This document shows positions 29,192 through 41,019 of a DNA stretch of 64,000 nt, one piece after another. Each line of letters opens with the position of its first letter. The first letter of the stretch is position 1. This DNA comes from an uncultured Psychrosphaera sp. (GTDB lineage: Bacteria; Pseudomonadota; Gammaproteobacteria; Enterobacterales; Alteromonadaceae), in assembly GCF_947500655.1 (NCBI RefSeq), contig NZ_CANMSK010000003.1:62001-126000 (forward strand), written 5' to 3'. The translations under genes were made by a program, and so were the position numbers. The notes beneath the pieces were generated by a model. It worked only from the letters and a program-made list of their open reading frames with translations. It searched no databases and was not told where the DNA came from.

Positions 29192-30001
29192 TTACTTATG
29201 TAAATGCACATCCATTTGTGGGAATGGGATATTAAGCCCTTCTTTACCAAATGTTTTGTATACATTTTCATTCATGTCGAAGAATACGCCCCAATAATCT
29301 GGTGCTTTTACCCAAGCTCTTACCGCGAAGTTAACTGAACTGTCTGCTAATGCTGATACCGCAATAAAGACTTCAGGATCTTTTAAGATTCTTTCATCCG
29401 CATCACATAACTGTTTAATTACCTGACGTGCTTTGTCTAGATCATCACCGTATGCAACGCCGATTGTCCAATCAACACGTCTTTTTTCTTCCGTTGAATA
29501 GTTGATCATTGAAGAGGTTGATAAACCACCATTTGGGATAATAATGGTCTTATTATCTGGCGTTTTTAATATGGTATTAAATATTTGGATTTGCGCAACA
29601 GATCCTACATAACCTTGTGCTTCAATGACATCACCCACTTTAAACGGTTTGAATAGCAGTATCATTACACCGCCAGCAAAGTTCTGTAACGTACCAGACA
29701 ATGCCATACCAACCGCTAAACCTGCAGCACCTAAGATTGCAATGAAAGACGTCATTTCAATGCCTAACATTCCAAGCACACTGATGAACAACATCACCTT
29801 AAGTAACATGCCTAACATGCTAAGTAAGAAAGGTTTAAGTGACGGGTCAACGCTGCCCTTATCTAACGCAATTCTTACGCTACCAACAACCGCTTTTATT
29901 ACCCAGCCACCTATAAATAGAACAGCGATTGCCGCTAATAAGTTAGGACCGTTAGTTAGCACCAACTCAGTTAACTTATCTAATAATACTTGTGGATCCA
30001 T
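29192..30001 (-). CDS. mscS: Small-conductance mechanosensitive channel MscS
   Basis: 269 residues. Three N-terminal membrane segments end in the pore-lining helix AILGAAGLAVGMALSGTLQNFAGGVMILLF (about 90-120) with its Gly/Ala packing pattern. FKVGDVIEAQGYVG opens the cytoplasmic beta domain, and IIPNGGLSTSSMINYS is the usual following motif. It releases solutes on hypo-osmotic shock. E. coli MscS is 286 long. Confidence 0.95.
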   Translation of the reverse strand: MDPQVLLDKLTELVLTNGPNLLAAIAVLFIGGWVIKAVVGSVRIALDKGSVDPSLKPFLLSMLGMLLKVMLFISVLGMLGIEMTSFIAILGAAGLAVGMALSGTLQNFAGGVMILLFKPFKVGDVIEAQGYVGSVAQIQIFNTILKTPDNKTIIIPNGGLSTSSMINYSTEEKRRVDWTIGVAYGDDLDKARQVIKQLCDADERILKDPEVFIAVSALADSSVNFAVRAWVKAPDYWGVFFDMNENVYKTFGKEGLNIPFPQMDVHLHK

Positions 30002-30186
30002 GAATTTCCCTACATTTTTAGTGAGTTATATAATCGAATCAAGCATAGCAATATATTGATTAATCACCACTTTGATTACACATTTTTACAATTAATACTT
30101 GCTGTTTACTTGTAGGCTTAGCTTTATGCTTATACTATCGGGTGAAAGCAGTTTGGCTTGCCCCAATAATTGGAAAGATTAGATTC

Positions 30187-31284
30187 ATGGATTGTCGTTT
30201 AATCACTCAGTTTTTTGCTAATGCGGTGTCTATAAAACGCAGCACTAAAAAAATATTAACTGTAATTAGTTTTATGGCTTTGATTGTTGTTCCGCAATTT
30301 CCAGCGTTTGCTAGTACACCTTGTTGGTTAACAAATCTAAATGCCAATAACAAAAACATTTATGGTGTATCTAGTAAAATAAGTGCGTCTAATATGCCAG
30401 CTCTGCATTTTGCTAAAGCCAATGCGTTAAATAACTGGTTGTTATCTGAAGGCTTAAAGCCTGTTGAAGTAATAGAAAACCTAGCACCACTAGAACAATA
30501 CTCAACACAGCAACATACTATTTATTTTCTAGATCAGTACGAAGAAAATAATCGTATTTATAGTTTAGTCTCTGATATACCAAGCTCTGACTTTATCAGC
30601 CAACGCTGTGAAATTAAGTCTTGCGATATTAAACAATGTTCACCTTTGTGGTTATGTGAAAACACAAGTGACAATATTGCTATTATTAGCATGTCTGAAC
30701 GCACCGCAATGCCAAACACTCAAATTAAAAGCATCATAAAAAATGCTCAAGATATAGCTCAAACGATTAATAATACTCACGTAAAGGGCTACATTGACAC
30801 ATTGCATTTAAATTCAAAACAAGTAAATGTGTCAAATATTCAACAACGCTACTCAATAACCAGCTTAGTTAAGCATCAACCTAAAGTTACAATTGGGGAA
30901 ATGTGTAACCTCAAAGGTACCTTGTTATCTCAGGTTAGCTTAAATAATAAAAATATTGGCTCTGCTCATAATTGGATGGCTCAACCTTTGCTAGGTAATA
31001 CACTTGGCGTTGTTGGTCATGCCAAAGGGCAAACCTCAACGGGCCGTTTAAGTGACTTGATGCAAATTGCTGTTCGACGTGCTTTATTCGAAATGGCTAA
31101 AGCAAAAAATATAAATGTGAAAAATAATGTTAAATTAGTTATAAATGAACAAGGTTATTATTCGCTGATGAGAAAATCTCATCAATATACTGAATCTATA
31201 GTTTCTGCATATATTGCAGATATGAAGATGAAAATTAATGACAAACTACAACCTGAGATATATATTTGGTTATTGGAAAAATAA
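30187..31284 (+). CDS. Predicted exported LPP20-like protein
   Basis: 365 residues from ATG 30187, preceded by GGAAAG. An upstream in-frame GTG at 30142 lies at the likely transcription start (TATACT just before it), so it is not favoured. The signal segment ends near FPAFAS. Two stretches, PCWLTNLNANNKNIYGVSSKIS... and NWMAQPLLGNTLGVVGHAKG followed by an Ala-rich helix, resemble the opening of LPP20 domains. I infer two such domains, with low certainty. The next gene, 9 bases away, is an LPP20-type lipoprotein, so the two likely act together in the envelope. Confidence 0.65.
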   Translation: MDCRLITQFFANAVSIKRSTKKILTVISFMALIVVPQFPAFASTPCWLTNLNANNKNIYGVSSKISASNMPALHFAKANALNNWLLSEGLKPVEVIENLAPLEQYSTQQHTIYFLDQYEENNRIYSLVSDIPSSDFISQRCEIKSCDIKQCSPLWLCENTSDNIAIISMSERTAMPNTQIKSIIKNAQDIAQTINNTHVKGYIDTLHLNSKQVNVSNIQQRYSITSLVKHQPKVTIGEMCNLKGTLLSQVSLNNKNIGSAHNWMAQPLLGNTLGVVGHAKGQTSTGRLSDLMQIAVRRALFEMAKAKNINVKNNVKLVINEQGYYSLMRKSHQYTESIVSAYIADMKMKINDKLQPEIYIWLLEK

Positions 31285-31293
31285 GGATTTATT

Positions 31294-31863
31294 ATGAATA
31301 AGCTTACAAAATTATCAACAGTCATCGCTATTACTGCAGCTCTAGCTGCGTGTGGAACAACTCCAGAAACTCCGGATGAGCTTAACGCTAATATTCCAGA
31401 GTGGGTATTAAGCCCTACTGTTGAAGACGGTATTGCAGCAGCAGCTTGTGTATCAGCATCTGGCAGCATGACGACTGATAGAGCTCAAGCAACTGCTTTA
31501 TCTCGTGTTGATTTAGCTCAACAAATTGGTACAAAGGTTCAAGTACTAGATAAAACGTATCAAGAGCGTATTGATGTTGACGGAAAAGCACAAGTTGGTT
31601 CAACATTCTCATCTGTATCTAAACAGCTTACTGAGCAATCATTAACAGGTGCACGAGTTTCTAAAACATCTTATGCAAACTTTGATGGCAAGAATCAACT
31701 TTGTGTTTTAACAACACTGGGTTCATCTGCTACTAAAGAGTTATTTGAAAACATTTTAAAACAAAGTGAACGCCCTGTAACTCCAGACCAAGAGCGTGTT
31801 TTATACCAAGAGTTTAAAGCATACAAAGCTCAAGAAGAGTTAGACGCGGCATTAGCTAAATAG
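31294..31863 (+). CDS. LPP20 family lipoprotein
   Basis: 189 residues with a lipobox, ALAAC (Cys20). The mature protein starts with a short Pro/Thr linker, then PEWVLSP, a GIAAAACVSASGS strand and the helix RAQATALSRVDLAQQIGTKVQ, the layout of the LPP20 family first named from Helicobacter. Relatives in gammaproteobacteria are linked to the envelope or to flagella. It is the second gene of a two-gene operon and ends at a strong terminator. Confidence 0.78.
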   Translation: MNKLTKLSTVIAITAALAACGTTPETPDELNANIPEWVLSPTVEDGIAAAACVSASGSMTTDRAQATALSRVDLAQQIGTKVQVLDKTYQERIDVDGKAQVGSTFSSVSKQLTEQSLTGARVSKTSYANFDGKNQLCVLTTLGSSATKELFENILKQSERPVTPDQERVLYQEFKAYKAQEELDAALAK

Positions 31864-31883
31864 TATAAATACTTATTGCTAAT

Positions 31884-31916
31884 ACAAAAAACCCAAACAC
31901 ATGTTTGGGTTTTTTA
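31884..31916. terminator. Bidirectional terminator between the LPP20 gene and yajQ
   Basis: AAAACCCAAACA-CA-TGTTTGGGTTTT with long flanking A and T runs. Confidence 0.88.
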
Positions 31917-31979
31917 TTGCCTATCATTTAAGTTCTTAACGAGCATAAAAATCAGGTTCTTAAAGAAAGCATTAAATAG

Positions 31980-32465
31980 CTAGTCTCTAAAATTATTGAA
32001 CTGTAAAGCTTGCTCAAGGTCTGCTTGTCTTAACACTTGCATCACTTGTTGTAAGTCATCACGCTTTTTACCAGTAATACGTACTTTATCACCTTGAATA
32101 GAAGCTTGGACTTTATACTTACCTTCTTTAAGCATCTTAACAATTTTCTTAGCTAAGTCCTGTTCAAGGCCTTGCTTAAAGTCGACCCAAAACGTGTGGG
32201 TTTTTCCAGTGATATCAATTTTGGCAGAGGTATTCATTGCTTTGGCATCTAAACCGCGTTTAGTACATTGTGAGCGCAAAATATCCGTTAGTTGACTAAT
32301 TTGATACTCGCCTTCCGCAACTAATTTCACTTTTTCATCTTTAAATTCAACACTTGCGTCCACACCACGAAAATCAAATCGAGTGGCTAGTTCACGCTTA
32401 GTGTTATCCGCAGCATGGCGTACTTCATTCATATCTATTTCTGAAACAATATCAAACGATGGCAT
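31980..32465 (-). CDS. yajQ: YajQ family nucleotide-binding protein
   Basis: 161 residues, the same size as E. coli YajQ (163). It opens [18 protein letters not shown] and contains TRFDFRG and the two ferredoxin-like domains typical of UPF0234. Xanthomonas homologues bind cyclic di-GMP and work with a transcription factor. Whether that holds here is unknown, though the window encodes a GGDEF/EAL protein. Confidence 0.94.
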   Translation of the reverse strand: MPSFDIVSEIDMNEVRHAADNTKRELATRFDFRGVDASVEFKDEKVKLVAEGEYQISQLTDILRSQCTKRGLDAKAMNTSAKIDITGKTHTFWVDFKQGLEQDLAKKIVKMLKEGKYKVQASIQGDKVRITGKKRDDLQQVMQVLRQADLEQALQFNNFRD

Positions 32466-32479
32466 GGGTTTTCTCCTAA

Positions 32480-32526
32480 CAAAAAGCCTTTCAAATCCTA
32501 ATTGTGGATAATAAGAAAGGCTTTAT
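32480..32526 (-). terminator. Terminator of the secD-secF transcript
   Basis: AAAGCCTTTC and GAAAGGCTTT pair around a 23-base loop. On the minus strand a T run follows, shortly after the secF stop. Confidence 0.7.
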
Positions 32527-32559
32527 TTATAACAAGTTACTTTTATATGCGTCTAACAA

Positions 32560-33519
32560 TTAAGGCATCATTGGATCTTGATCCGCGCCTTCTTTCTCAA
32601 CAACCGTTGGCATTAAGTCCTCTTTACTTATACCTAAACCAAGTGCAATTGAACTTGCTACATAGATTGAAGAATAAGTACCGATAACGACACCAAATAA
32701 TAATGCAGTCGCGAAGCCTTTAATTAATTCACCACCCACTAATAACAAGGCAACTAATACTAATGCCGTTGTTATTGACGTAACCATAGTTCGGTTAAGT
32801 GTTTGAGTTAATGAGGTATCAATGATCTCTTCTGCATCACCTTGACGCATTTTTAAGAAGTTTTCACGAATACGGTCAGATACAACAATTGTATCGTTAA
32901 GTGAATAACCAATTACCGCTAATATCGCAGCTAATACCGTTAAGTCGAACTCTATTCCTAACACACTAAACAAGCCAACCGTTATAATAACGTCATGCAT
33001 AAGGGCCGATACAGAGCCTACAGCAAAACGCCATTCAAAACGCATAGCAACATAGATTAGGATACAAATAAGCGCCGTTAGCATAGCTAAACCGCCCTGT
33101 TCTCTAAGCTCGCCACCAACACTTGGTCCAACAAATTCGATTCTGCGCATTGTCGCAGTCTCATCCATTGCCGTTAATGATTCCATAATACGATTGCCAA
33201 CCATTTTAGAGTCGGCAGTTGTTTTGTCTGCATTTTCCATTGGCGCCATACGTATTAATACATCTTTGCTTGAACCAAAGTTTTGTACCGTTGCGTCTCT
33301 AAAACCTTGTTCGTCCATAACAGCACGAATTTTTTGCAGGTCTGCACTTTGATCAAAAGAAACTTCAATCAAACTACCGCCAGTAAAGTCTAATCCCCAA
33401 TTGATCCCTTTTGTCGCAAATGACGCTAAAGAACCAATAATAAGGAGCAGTGAAAACGCCAAAGTAAAACGGCGTATAGACATAAATTTAATTGTGTCTT
33501 GAAGATTTAATAATTGCAT
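32560..33519 (-). CDS. secF: Protein translocase subunit SecF
   Basis: 319 residues with six predicted membrane segments and a first periplasmic domain starting after GLDFTGGSLIEVSF. The conserved AVIGYSLNDTIVVSDRIREN motif lies at about 210-230. With SecD it uses the proton gradient to aid Sec export from the periplasmic side. It is 18 bases from secD. Confidence 0.96.
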   Translation of the reverse strand: MQLLNLQDTIKFMSIRRFTLAFSLLLIIGSLASFATKGINWGLDFTGGSLIEVSFDQSADLQKIRAVMDEQGFRDATVQNFGSSKDVLIRMAPMENADKTTADSKMVGNRIMESLTAMDETATMRRIEFVGPSVGGELREQGGLAMLTALICILIYVAMRFEWRFAVGSVSALMHDVIITVGLFSVLGIEFDLTVLAAILAVIGYSLNDTIVVSDRIRENFLKMRQGDAEEIIDTSLTQTLNRTMVTSITTALVLVALLLVGGELIKGFATALLFGVVIGTYSSIYVASSIALGLGISKEDLMPTVVEKEGADQDPMMP

Positions 33520-33537
33520 TGTAATTATTCCGCCTAA

Positions 33538-35397
33538 TTAAATTGAAAGTTTTTCAATACGTTTACCACCCCAAGTGGCATTAACAATTGCACGAGTACC
33601 TACAATTGCCGTAAACATTGACGTAGCAATACCAATCGCCAACGTGATAGCAAATCCTTTAATTGGACCTGTACCAACAGCAAATAGGATAACCGCTGCG
33701 ATAAACGTTGTAATGTTGGCATCAGCAATTGTTGAAAATGCACTGTCATAACCATGATGTATCGCTTGTTGCGGACTACGATTATCTTTCAGCTCTTCTC
33801 TAATTCGCTCAAATATCAGTACATTGGCATCAACCGCCATACCTACCGTTAATACGATACCTGCAATACCTGGTAAAGTTAATGTCGCACCAGGGATCAT
33901 AGACATGACACCAATGATCATCACTAAATTTGCAGCCAAAGCTACGTTAGCAACTAGACCAAATTTCTTGTAATAAACCAGCATGAAGATAAGTACTAGA
34001 CCAAATCCGAGTAATACTGCGTTCATACCTGCATCAATATTTTCTTGACCTAAGCTTGGACCAACTGTGCGTTCTTCAACAATTTGAATTGGCGCAATTA
34101 ACGCACCTGCACGTAATAATAATGCAAGGTTATGCGCTTCCGCTTGTGAGCCAGAACCAGTAATACGGAAGTCACGACCTAAACGACCTTGGATTGTGGC
34201 AACACTAATAACATCTTCAACTTTTTTAAGCTTGAATTTACCGTTAGCGTCTTGTTTGTCTGTTTTTTTGTATTCAATAAAAACAACGGCCATTTGGTTG
34301 CCAACATTATCTTTAGTAAACGCTGACATCTTACTGCCACCTTTTGAGTCTAAAGAAATATTAACTTGTGGCATGCCGTATTCATCAAAAGAGCTACTTG
34401 CATCAATAATATGATCACCAGTAAGCGCTACTTTTTTCTCTAATAAAACAGGACCTACTTTTGAGTCTTTGTATAATTTAGAGCGTGGAGGTACTCGACC
34501 ATTTAATGCTGCACTTAGGTCTCCATTTTTATCAACAAGTCTAAAGTCTAACGTTGCCGTTGCACCTAAAATCTCTTTAGCGCGAGCGGTGTCTTGTACA
34601 CCCGGAAGTTGTACGACAATACGGTCTTGGCCCTGACGTTGTACTAAAGGCTCAGCAACACCTAATTCATTTACACGGTTACGAATAATCGTAATATTTT
34701 GCTCTACAGCATAACTACGAATTTCGCTTATTTTCTCTGGCGTCATTTTAACTAACAGATCAAATTCGTTTGTGCTGCTATCTTCGAAAACACTGTAACC
34801 TTGGTAGCGTTTTTCTAAAAAGTCTTGAGCTGTCTCAATATCTTCTTCGCTGCGTAATTCAACACGGATTGCTTCTTTAGCCAAGTCACGTTTAATTGTA
34901 CGGTAACGAATTTTTTCGCCGCGTAAGTCAGCTTTAAAGTCTTGTTCCATTTGAGTGAATGACTTATTTAAAGCTTCATCCATGTCCACTTCCATTAAGA
35001 AATGCACACCGCCACGTAAATCTAAACCTAGTTTTAACGGCGTAGCACCAATCGCGTCCAACCAAGCTGGTGTCGCAGGTGCTAAGTTTAATGCCACAAC
35101 GTATTTCTCGCCTAAACTATCGCCAATCGCTTCTTTTGCTTTTAGCTGATCGTCTGAATTATTTAAACGAATAAGAATGCGGTCTGTGGTTAATTCAGTT
35201 TTTTTAAAACTGATTTGGGCTCTATCTAACTTAGCCACTACGCTGTCGAGTATTAAGGTGTTAACTTCCGCACCACGAAGTCCTGAAACTTGAATAGCGG
35301 GATCTTCACCATATAAATTTGGAGCTGAGTATAAGGCGCCTATAGCCAATACCATCACTATCATTATGTATTTCCAAAGTGGATACTTGTTTAACAC
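33538..35397 (-). CDS. secD: Protein translocase subunit SecD
   Basis: 619 residues (E. coli 615). It has an N-terminal membrane anchor, a large periplasmic P1 domain that begins near [16 protein letters not shown] (about 120), and a C-terminal six-segment region. That region includes [18 protein letters not shown], the conserved motif with the functional Asp in the fourth segment. A terminator-like hairpin separates it from yajC upstream. Confidence 0.97.
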   Translation of the reverse strand: MLNKYPLWKYIMIVMVLAIGALYSAPNLYGEDPAIQVSGLRGAEVNTLILDSVVAKLDRAQISFKKTELTTDRILIRLNNSDDQLKAKEAIGDSLGEKYVVALNLAPATPAWLDAIGATPLKLGLDLRGGVHFLMEVDMDEALNKSFTQMEQDFKADLRGEKIRYRTIKRDLAKEAIRVELRSEEDIETAQDFLEKRYQGYSVFEDSSTNEFDLLVKMTPEKISEIRSYAVEQNITIIRNRVNELGVAEPLVQRQGQDRIVVQLPGVQDTARAKEILGATATLDFRLVDKNGDLSAALNGRVPPRSKLYKDSKVGPVLLEKKVALTGDHIIDASSSFDEYGMPQVNISLDSKGGSKMSAFTKDNVGNQMAVVFIEYKKTDKQDANGKFKLKKVEDVISVATIQGRLGRDFRITGSGSQAEAHNLALLLRAGALIAPIQIVEERTVGPSLGQENIDAGMNAVLLGFGLVLIFMLVYYKKFGLVANVALAANLVMIIGVMSMIPGATLTLPGIAGIVLTVGMAVDANVLIFERIREELKDNRSPQQAIHHGYDSAFSTIADANITTFIAAVILFAVGTGPIKGFAITLAIGIATSMFTAIVGTRAIVNATWGGKRIEKLSI

Positions 35398-35436
35398 GTG
35401 TTAACCCTTTTGAATTTATGTAATTAAAAAAACAAA

Positions 35437-35460
35437 AAGGCCAGCCCATTGGCTGGCCTT
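35437..35460 (-). terminator. Strong terminator-like hairpin between yajC and secD
   Basis: AAGGCCAGCC and GGCTGGCCTT form a perfect 10 bp stem with a 4-base loop. On the minus strand it is followed by TTTGTTTTTTT. It lies 40 bases before the secD start, so it could limit read-through from queA-tgt-yajC or act as an attenuator. Confidence 0.8.
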
Positions 35461-35469
35461 CTTAGACAC

Positions 35470-35805
35470 TTATATTGACTTGATGGTGCCTTTTGGAAGT
35501 ACAGAACTTACTGAGGCTTTTTGAATCGAAATCTCTACACCGTCGGCTAACTCAAGTTTAACAAAATCTTTATCGTCAGACACTTTTGTTAACTTACCTA
35601 GAATGCCACCAGCGGTAAGCACTTCATCGCCTTTAGCTAGTGCAGAAATTAAGTTCTTTTGCTCTTTAACACGCTTAGCTTGTGGACGGTAAATCATGAA
35701 GTAAAAGATAAGACCGAAAATTGCTAACATGATCAACATGTCTGGACCTGCTGCTGAAGCTGGAGCGCCGCCTTCTGCGTATGCGTTTGAAATAAATAAG
35801 CTCAT
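35470..35805 (-). CDS. yajC: Sec translocase accessory subunit YajC
   Basis: 111 residues with a single membrane segment (about 23-41, ending FYFMIYRPQAKR) and the cytoplasmic GDEVLTAGGILGKL beta region. It associates with SecD and SecF. E. coli YajC is 110 long. Confidence 0.96.
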   Translation of the reverse strand: MSLFISNAYAEGGAPASAAGPDMLIMLAIFGLIFYFMIYRPQAKRVKEQKNLISALAKGDEVLTAGGILGKLTKVSDDKDFVKLELADGVEISIQKASVSSVLPKGTIKSI

Positions 35806-35908
35806 TATGTTTCCTTAGTATTTTATTTTAATTTTTATATGGAATTCTATATAAGGGCAAACAGGTATAGAAACAACTGATTTCCCTTAGAATAATTACT
35901 TTTTTGTA

Positions 35909-37153
<1,245 letters not shown>

Positions 37154-37211
37154 TTAGCTATGATCTAACTAACAGCATAATTACAGCCATGAACGTCAAC
37201 AACACAAAACG

Positions 37212-38270
37212 CTAATCAGCCGCTTGATTGGTTAAAAACATTGCATCACCATAACTGAAAAAACGATATTCATTAGCAATTGCTTGGTTATAACCTTTAA
37301 GGATATTTTCTTTACCTGCAAAAGCCGAAACCAACATAATTAACGTTGATTCTGGTAAATGGAAATTAGTTACCATGGCATCAACCACTTTAAATTCATA
37401 ACCTGGGTAAATGAAAATATCGGTTTCACCAGTAAACGTAGTTAGCTTATCAAACTGTTTACTTGGCATATTACATTTCCAAGCCGCGGACTCAATGGAG
37501 CGCACTGATGTTGTGCCTACCGCTATTACTCGCTTGCCATTAGCTTTAGTTTTCTGAATCGCTTCAACCACATTTAATGGTACTTCTGCATATTCAGAAT
37601 GCATAACATGCTCCTTTACATCTTCAACACGAATAGACTGGAAAGTCCCCGCCCCTACATGCAAAGTAACAAATTCGGTGTTAACACCTTTTTGTTTTAA
37701 CTTTTCAATAAGCTCTTCTGTAAAATGCAAACCTGCAGTTGGTGCTGCAACCGCGCCTGGCTTTTCGTTATAAACCGTTTGGTAACGCTCTCTATCATCT
37801 TCAGTATCAGGACGGTCGATATATGGAGGTAATGGCATGTGACCATATTTTTCTAACGCCGTTAACGCGCTTTCGTCCGATAAAAATTTCAATTCAAATA
37901 AATCGTCATGACGTTTTATCATCTCGGCTTTTACGGCACCTTCTAAAATTAAAATATTACCAGGCTTAGGCGCTTTGTTAGCACGAACATGCGCAAGAAC
38001 CGTATTTTCATCCACTAAACGTTCTACTAATATTTCAACTTTACCGCCACTTTCTTTTTGACCGAACAAGCGAGCTGGAATAACGCGAGTATTATTAAAT
38101 ATTAATAAGTCCCCTTCGTTTACCAATTCAACTATTTGTTCAAATTGGCAATCTTGTATATCACCAGTTTGACCATTTAACGCCATTAGTTTGCTACTAC
38201 TACGTTGTTTTTTGGGCGCTTTAGCTATTAATTTTTCTGGTAAATCAAAATGAAAATCGGCTACCTGCAC
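37212..38270 (-). CDS. queA: S-adenosylmethionine:tRNA ribosyltransferase-isomerase
   Basis: Transfers and isomerises the ribose of SAM onto preQ1-tRNA to give epoxyqueuosine, the step after Tgt. It opens [17 protein letters not shown] and has [40 protein letters not shown]-like TLHVGAGTF and [13 protein letters not shown]. 352 residues (E. coli 356). It is 169 bases upstream of tgt on the same strand. Confidence 0.97.
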   Translation of the reverse strand: MQVADFHFDLPEKLIAKAPKKQRSSSKLMALNGQTGDIQDCQFEQIVELVNEGDLLIFNNTRVIPARLFGQKESGGKVEILVERLVDENTVLAHVRANKAPKPGNILILEGAVKAEMIKRHDDLFELKFLSDESALTALEKYGHMPLPPYIDRPDTEDDRERYQTVYNEKPGAVAAPTAGLHFTEELIEKLKQKGVNTEFVTLHVGAGTFQSIRVEDVKEHVMHSEYAEVPLNVVEAIQKTKANGKRVIAVGTTSVRSIESAAWKCNMPSKQFDKLTTFTGETDIFIYPGYEFKVVDAMVTNFHLPESTLIMLVSAFAGKENILKGYNQAIANEYRFFSYGDAMFLTNQAAD

Positions 38271-38442
38271 TACAAACCTCTACAAGAATAAGTTGCCATA
38301 ATTGAACTGGCATGGAAAATTGATGAAATATAAATTGATATTGTATCAGCGTTTAAGATTTAGAGCCTTGTTTATTCCTCATATTCTTTATAAAGTAGGA
38401 CACGTTTTAACCAAAAAAACCATATAAGCGATTTTACTCAAT

Positions 38443-40929
38443 ATGAATAGTCAACTACCCTTGTTGTTAATTTCTGCTGATGCAGGAACTAGGACAAAGT
38501 TGAAGAATTACATTAATAAACTTCAACTGTTTGACGTTGACGTAGCATTTGATAGTAAGGACGCAATCGATAAGTTAAGACAAAACCCTTATCAGTTCAT
38601 TATCTCAGACATAAATATTGGCGACGTGGACGCTTGGTGTTTATCAAGTTTGATCCGCTCAGATATATATAAATGTGACAAAAAAACCCCGATCGTATTA
38701 TTAGCTGATACACACAGTGAACGTATTGCAGAAGCCACAGCAAAATCTTTTGGTATCAACTCGGTATTAGCTAAGTCTGACTCAGCTAGAGTTAATGAAA
38801 TTTTAGCTGACGCTTTTTCTACCTCTTTACCTCTTAGGGACAGACTTAATGGCTTAACTATTATTTCAACACCTGAAAACACAACTGATTTTGAGGCTTT
38901 GTTACAAGAAAAGTTTTATATTGAGTCTGCATATTCTGGCAAAGACGGGTTAGCACTTATTAGACAAAAGGAATTTGACTTTATCATTATCGATAGTGAA
39001 TTAGAGCACGAAGCTGCAATGCCACTAATGCAAACAATACGTTTTGAAATGCCGAGTTTACCTATTGTTATTTTAGTCTCTAAAAATAATTATGCTTGTG
39101 CTGAGCACTTTGTATTAAATGGCGCCAGTGATTTTATTTATATACCTTTTAATTCCTCGAGAGTTATTAATATATGTGAGCGTGCTGCTCGTCGAAATGA
39201 TTTTATGATCAGTAACAAACAATTCACTGGTAAAGTAAATCAATTAGAAAAAAGTGAGAAAAAGTTTAAGGCATTATCTAATGAACATACTCAGCTACTT
39301 GAAAACTTAAGTTCTGTAGTTATGGAACTCGATGAAACTGGTCATATTCGTTTTTTAAACAATGCTTGGAAAACTCTAACAGGATTTAGTATTTCTCAAT
39401 CACTTGGCCGTAATATTATGGATTTTATCGACACCGATGAATTAGGCGTAACTAAGTTTTCTAATCAATTAAACAACTTATTAATGCAAGCGACATCATC
39501 TTCAACAGAAGAAGTTAGAGTATTAAATGCTCAAGGAAAAAGTGTTTGGGTAGAAATTAAATTTCATCAACTAATTAAAAATAAACAAGCCAGAGGCCTT
39601 GCTGCAACTATTGATAATATTGATGATAGAAAAATAGCCGAAGAAAAATTACAACATTTAGCCTTACATGACACATTAACAGGCCTTAATAACCGATACT
39701 TTTTTGATAATGAATTAAACCGCTTAACTATGCTCGCATCCCGAGGAAAAACAACCCATTGCCTGTTATATATCGACTTAGATCACTTTAAGATCATTAA
39801 CGATACCGAAGGCCATCAAATGGGTGATTTAGTGCTAAAAGAAGTGGCTTTGTTATTAGAAAAACGTATACGACAGTCTGATATATTATGCCGTGTCGGT
39901 GGTGATGAGTTTGTTATCTTATTGGCTGAAATAGAATTACAACAAGCAATGACAATAGGTAAGAGTATTTGTAATCAAATTGCAGAAGCTCATTTTCAAT
40001 TTGGTAATAACAGTTATAAGATCAGTGCCAGTATTGGAGCAGCAGAAATTGATGGTAACGCCTCAGCTGCAGAATACTTACGAAGAGCTGATATTGCATT
40101 ATATGTAGCTAAAAATAAAGGTCGTAATCGGACGCACGGCTACTCAGAAACAGATACTGATACCAAACAACAACATGATAATATGCAATGGGCACATCGC
40201 TTACAAGAAGCTGTGCTCAATGATGGTATCATATTGCACTTTCAACCTATTTGGGACTTAACAAATGATGAAGTCGCATATTATGAAGCGCTCGTCCGAT
40301 TAAATATTAATGGCGAATTAATATACCCAAATGACTTTATTTCTGCTTTAGAGCGCACTGAAGATATTAATTTATTAGATCATCAGGTGGTTCATAAAGC
40401 GATAAAACTCGTCAGTCAACATCCTGAATTGCATAAAATTGCAATTAATTTATCAGCTCAAGCATTTTCTGATGAAGGTTTATTGCCTTTAATTCACAAA
40501 GAATTAAAAAATCACAATGTTAACGGTGCAAAAATAATTTTCGAGTTAACGGAATCAGCTAGTTTAACTAATGTTAGTGCCACCAGAAGAATGATCCAGC
40601 AGTTACAGCAACTTGGTTGTCAATTTTCAATTGATGACTTTGGGACTGGGTTCAGCACATTTGCCTATTTGAGAGAACTGCCCGCTGAGTCCGTAAAAAT
40701 TGACGGTAGTTTTGTTAAAGACATGGCAACAAATTCAGTAGATAGGTCTTTAGTATCAGCTATTATTAACGTAGCAAATACTCTTGGCAAAGTTTGTGTT
40801 GCTGAGTTTGTAGAGGATAAAATAACATTTGATGAATTACGAAAATCAGGCGCTGAATTCGCTCAAGGGTATTACATTAGTAGGCCATTAAGAGTGGATC
40901 AAATAAAAGATTTTAAATTCACACCTTGA
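38443..40929 (+). CDS. Two-receiver, PAS, GGDEF and EAL protein (cyclic di-GMP turnover)
   Basis: 828 residues, predicted soluble. Two receiver-like domains (about 1-125 with Asp56, and 140-260 with Asp184) are followed by a PAS domain (about 285-400), a GGDEF domain with intact GGDEF at 486-490 and an RQSD inhibitory site just before it, and an EAL domain with EAL at 615-617 and DDFGTG near 730. Both catalytic motifs look active, so it may make or break cyclic di-GMP according to receiver and PAS input. No kinase is adjacent. It is monocistronic and ends in a terminator. Confidence 0.92.
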   Translation: MNSQLPLLLISADAGTRTKLKNYINKLQLFDVDVAFDSKDAIDKLRQNPYQFIISDINIGDVDAWCLSSLIRSDIYKCDKKTPIVLLADTHSERIAEATAKSFGINSVLAKSDSARVNEILADAFSTSLPLRDRLNGLTIISTPENTTDFEALLQEKFYIESAYSGKDGLALIRQKEFDFIIIDSELEHEAAMPLMQTIRFEMPSLPIVILVSKNNYACAEHFVLNGASDFIYIPFNSSRVINICERAARRNDFMISNKQFTGKVNQLEKSEKKFKALSNEHTQLLENLSSVVMELDETGHIRFLNNAWKTLTGFSISQSLGRNIMDFIDTDELGVTKFSNQLNNLLMQATSSSTEEVRVLNAQGKSVWVEIKFHQLIKNKQARGLAATIDNIDDRKIAEEKLQHLALHDTLTGLNNRYFFDNELNRLTMLASRGKTTHCLLYIDLDHFKIINDTEGHQMGDLVLKEVALLLEKRIRQSDILCRVGGDEFVILLAEIELQQAMTIGKSICNQIAEAHFQFGNNSYKISASIGAAEIDGNASAAEYLRRADIALYVAKNKGRNRTHGYSETDTDTKQQHDNMQWAHRLQEAVLNDGIILHFQPIWDLTNDEVAYYEALVRLNINGELIYPNDFISALERTEDINLLDHQVVHKAIKLVSQHPELHKIAINLSAQAFSDEGLLPLIHKELKNHNVNGAKIIFELTESASLTNVSATRRMIQQLQQLGCQFSIDDFGTGFSTFAYLRELPAESVKIDGSFVKDMATNSVDRSLVSAIINVANTLGKVCVAEFVEDKITFDELRKSGAEFAQGYYISRPLRVDQIKDFKFTP

Positions 40930-40969
40930 CCTTCTAACATATAGAACTAAGTATCAAATTAAAGATAAT

Positions 40970-40998
40970 AAAAAACCGCTTAAATGCGGTTTTTTTAT
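40970..40998. terminator. Terminator after the GGDEF/EAL gene
   Basis: AAAACCGC-TTAAAT-GCGGTTTT with A and T runs, serving two convergent genes. Confidence 0.82.
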
Positions 40999-41019
40999 TA
41001 TGGATAAAAATAACAACGA

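Noticed and set aside
29625-30059. 144-residue plus-strand frame opposite mscS
   Set aside because: Antisense to a clear MscS gene with no domain or ribosome site of its own.
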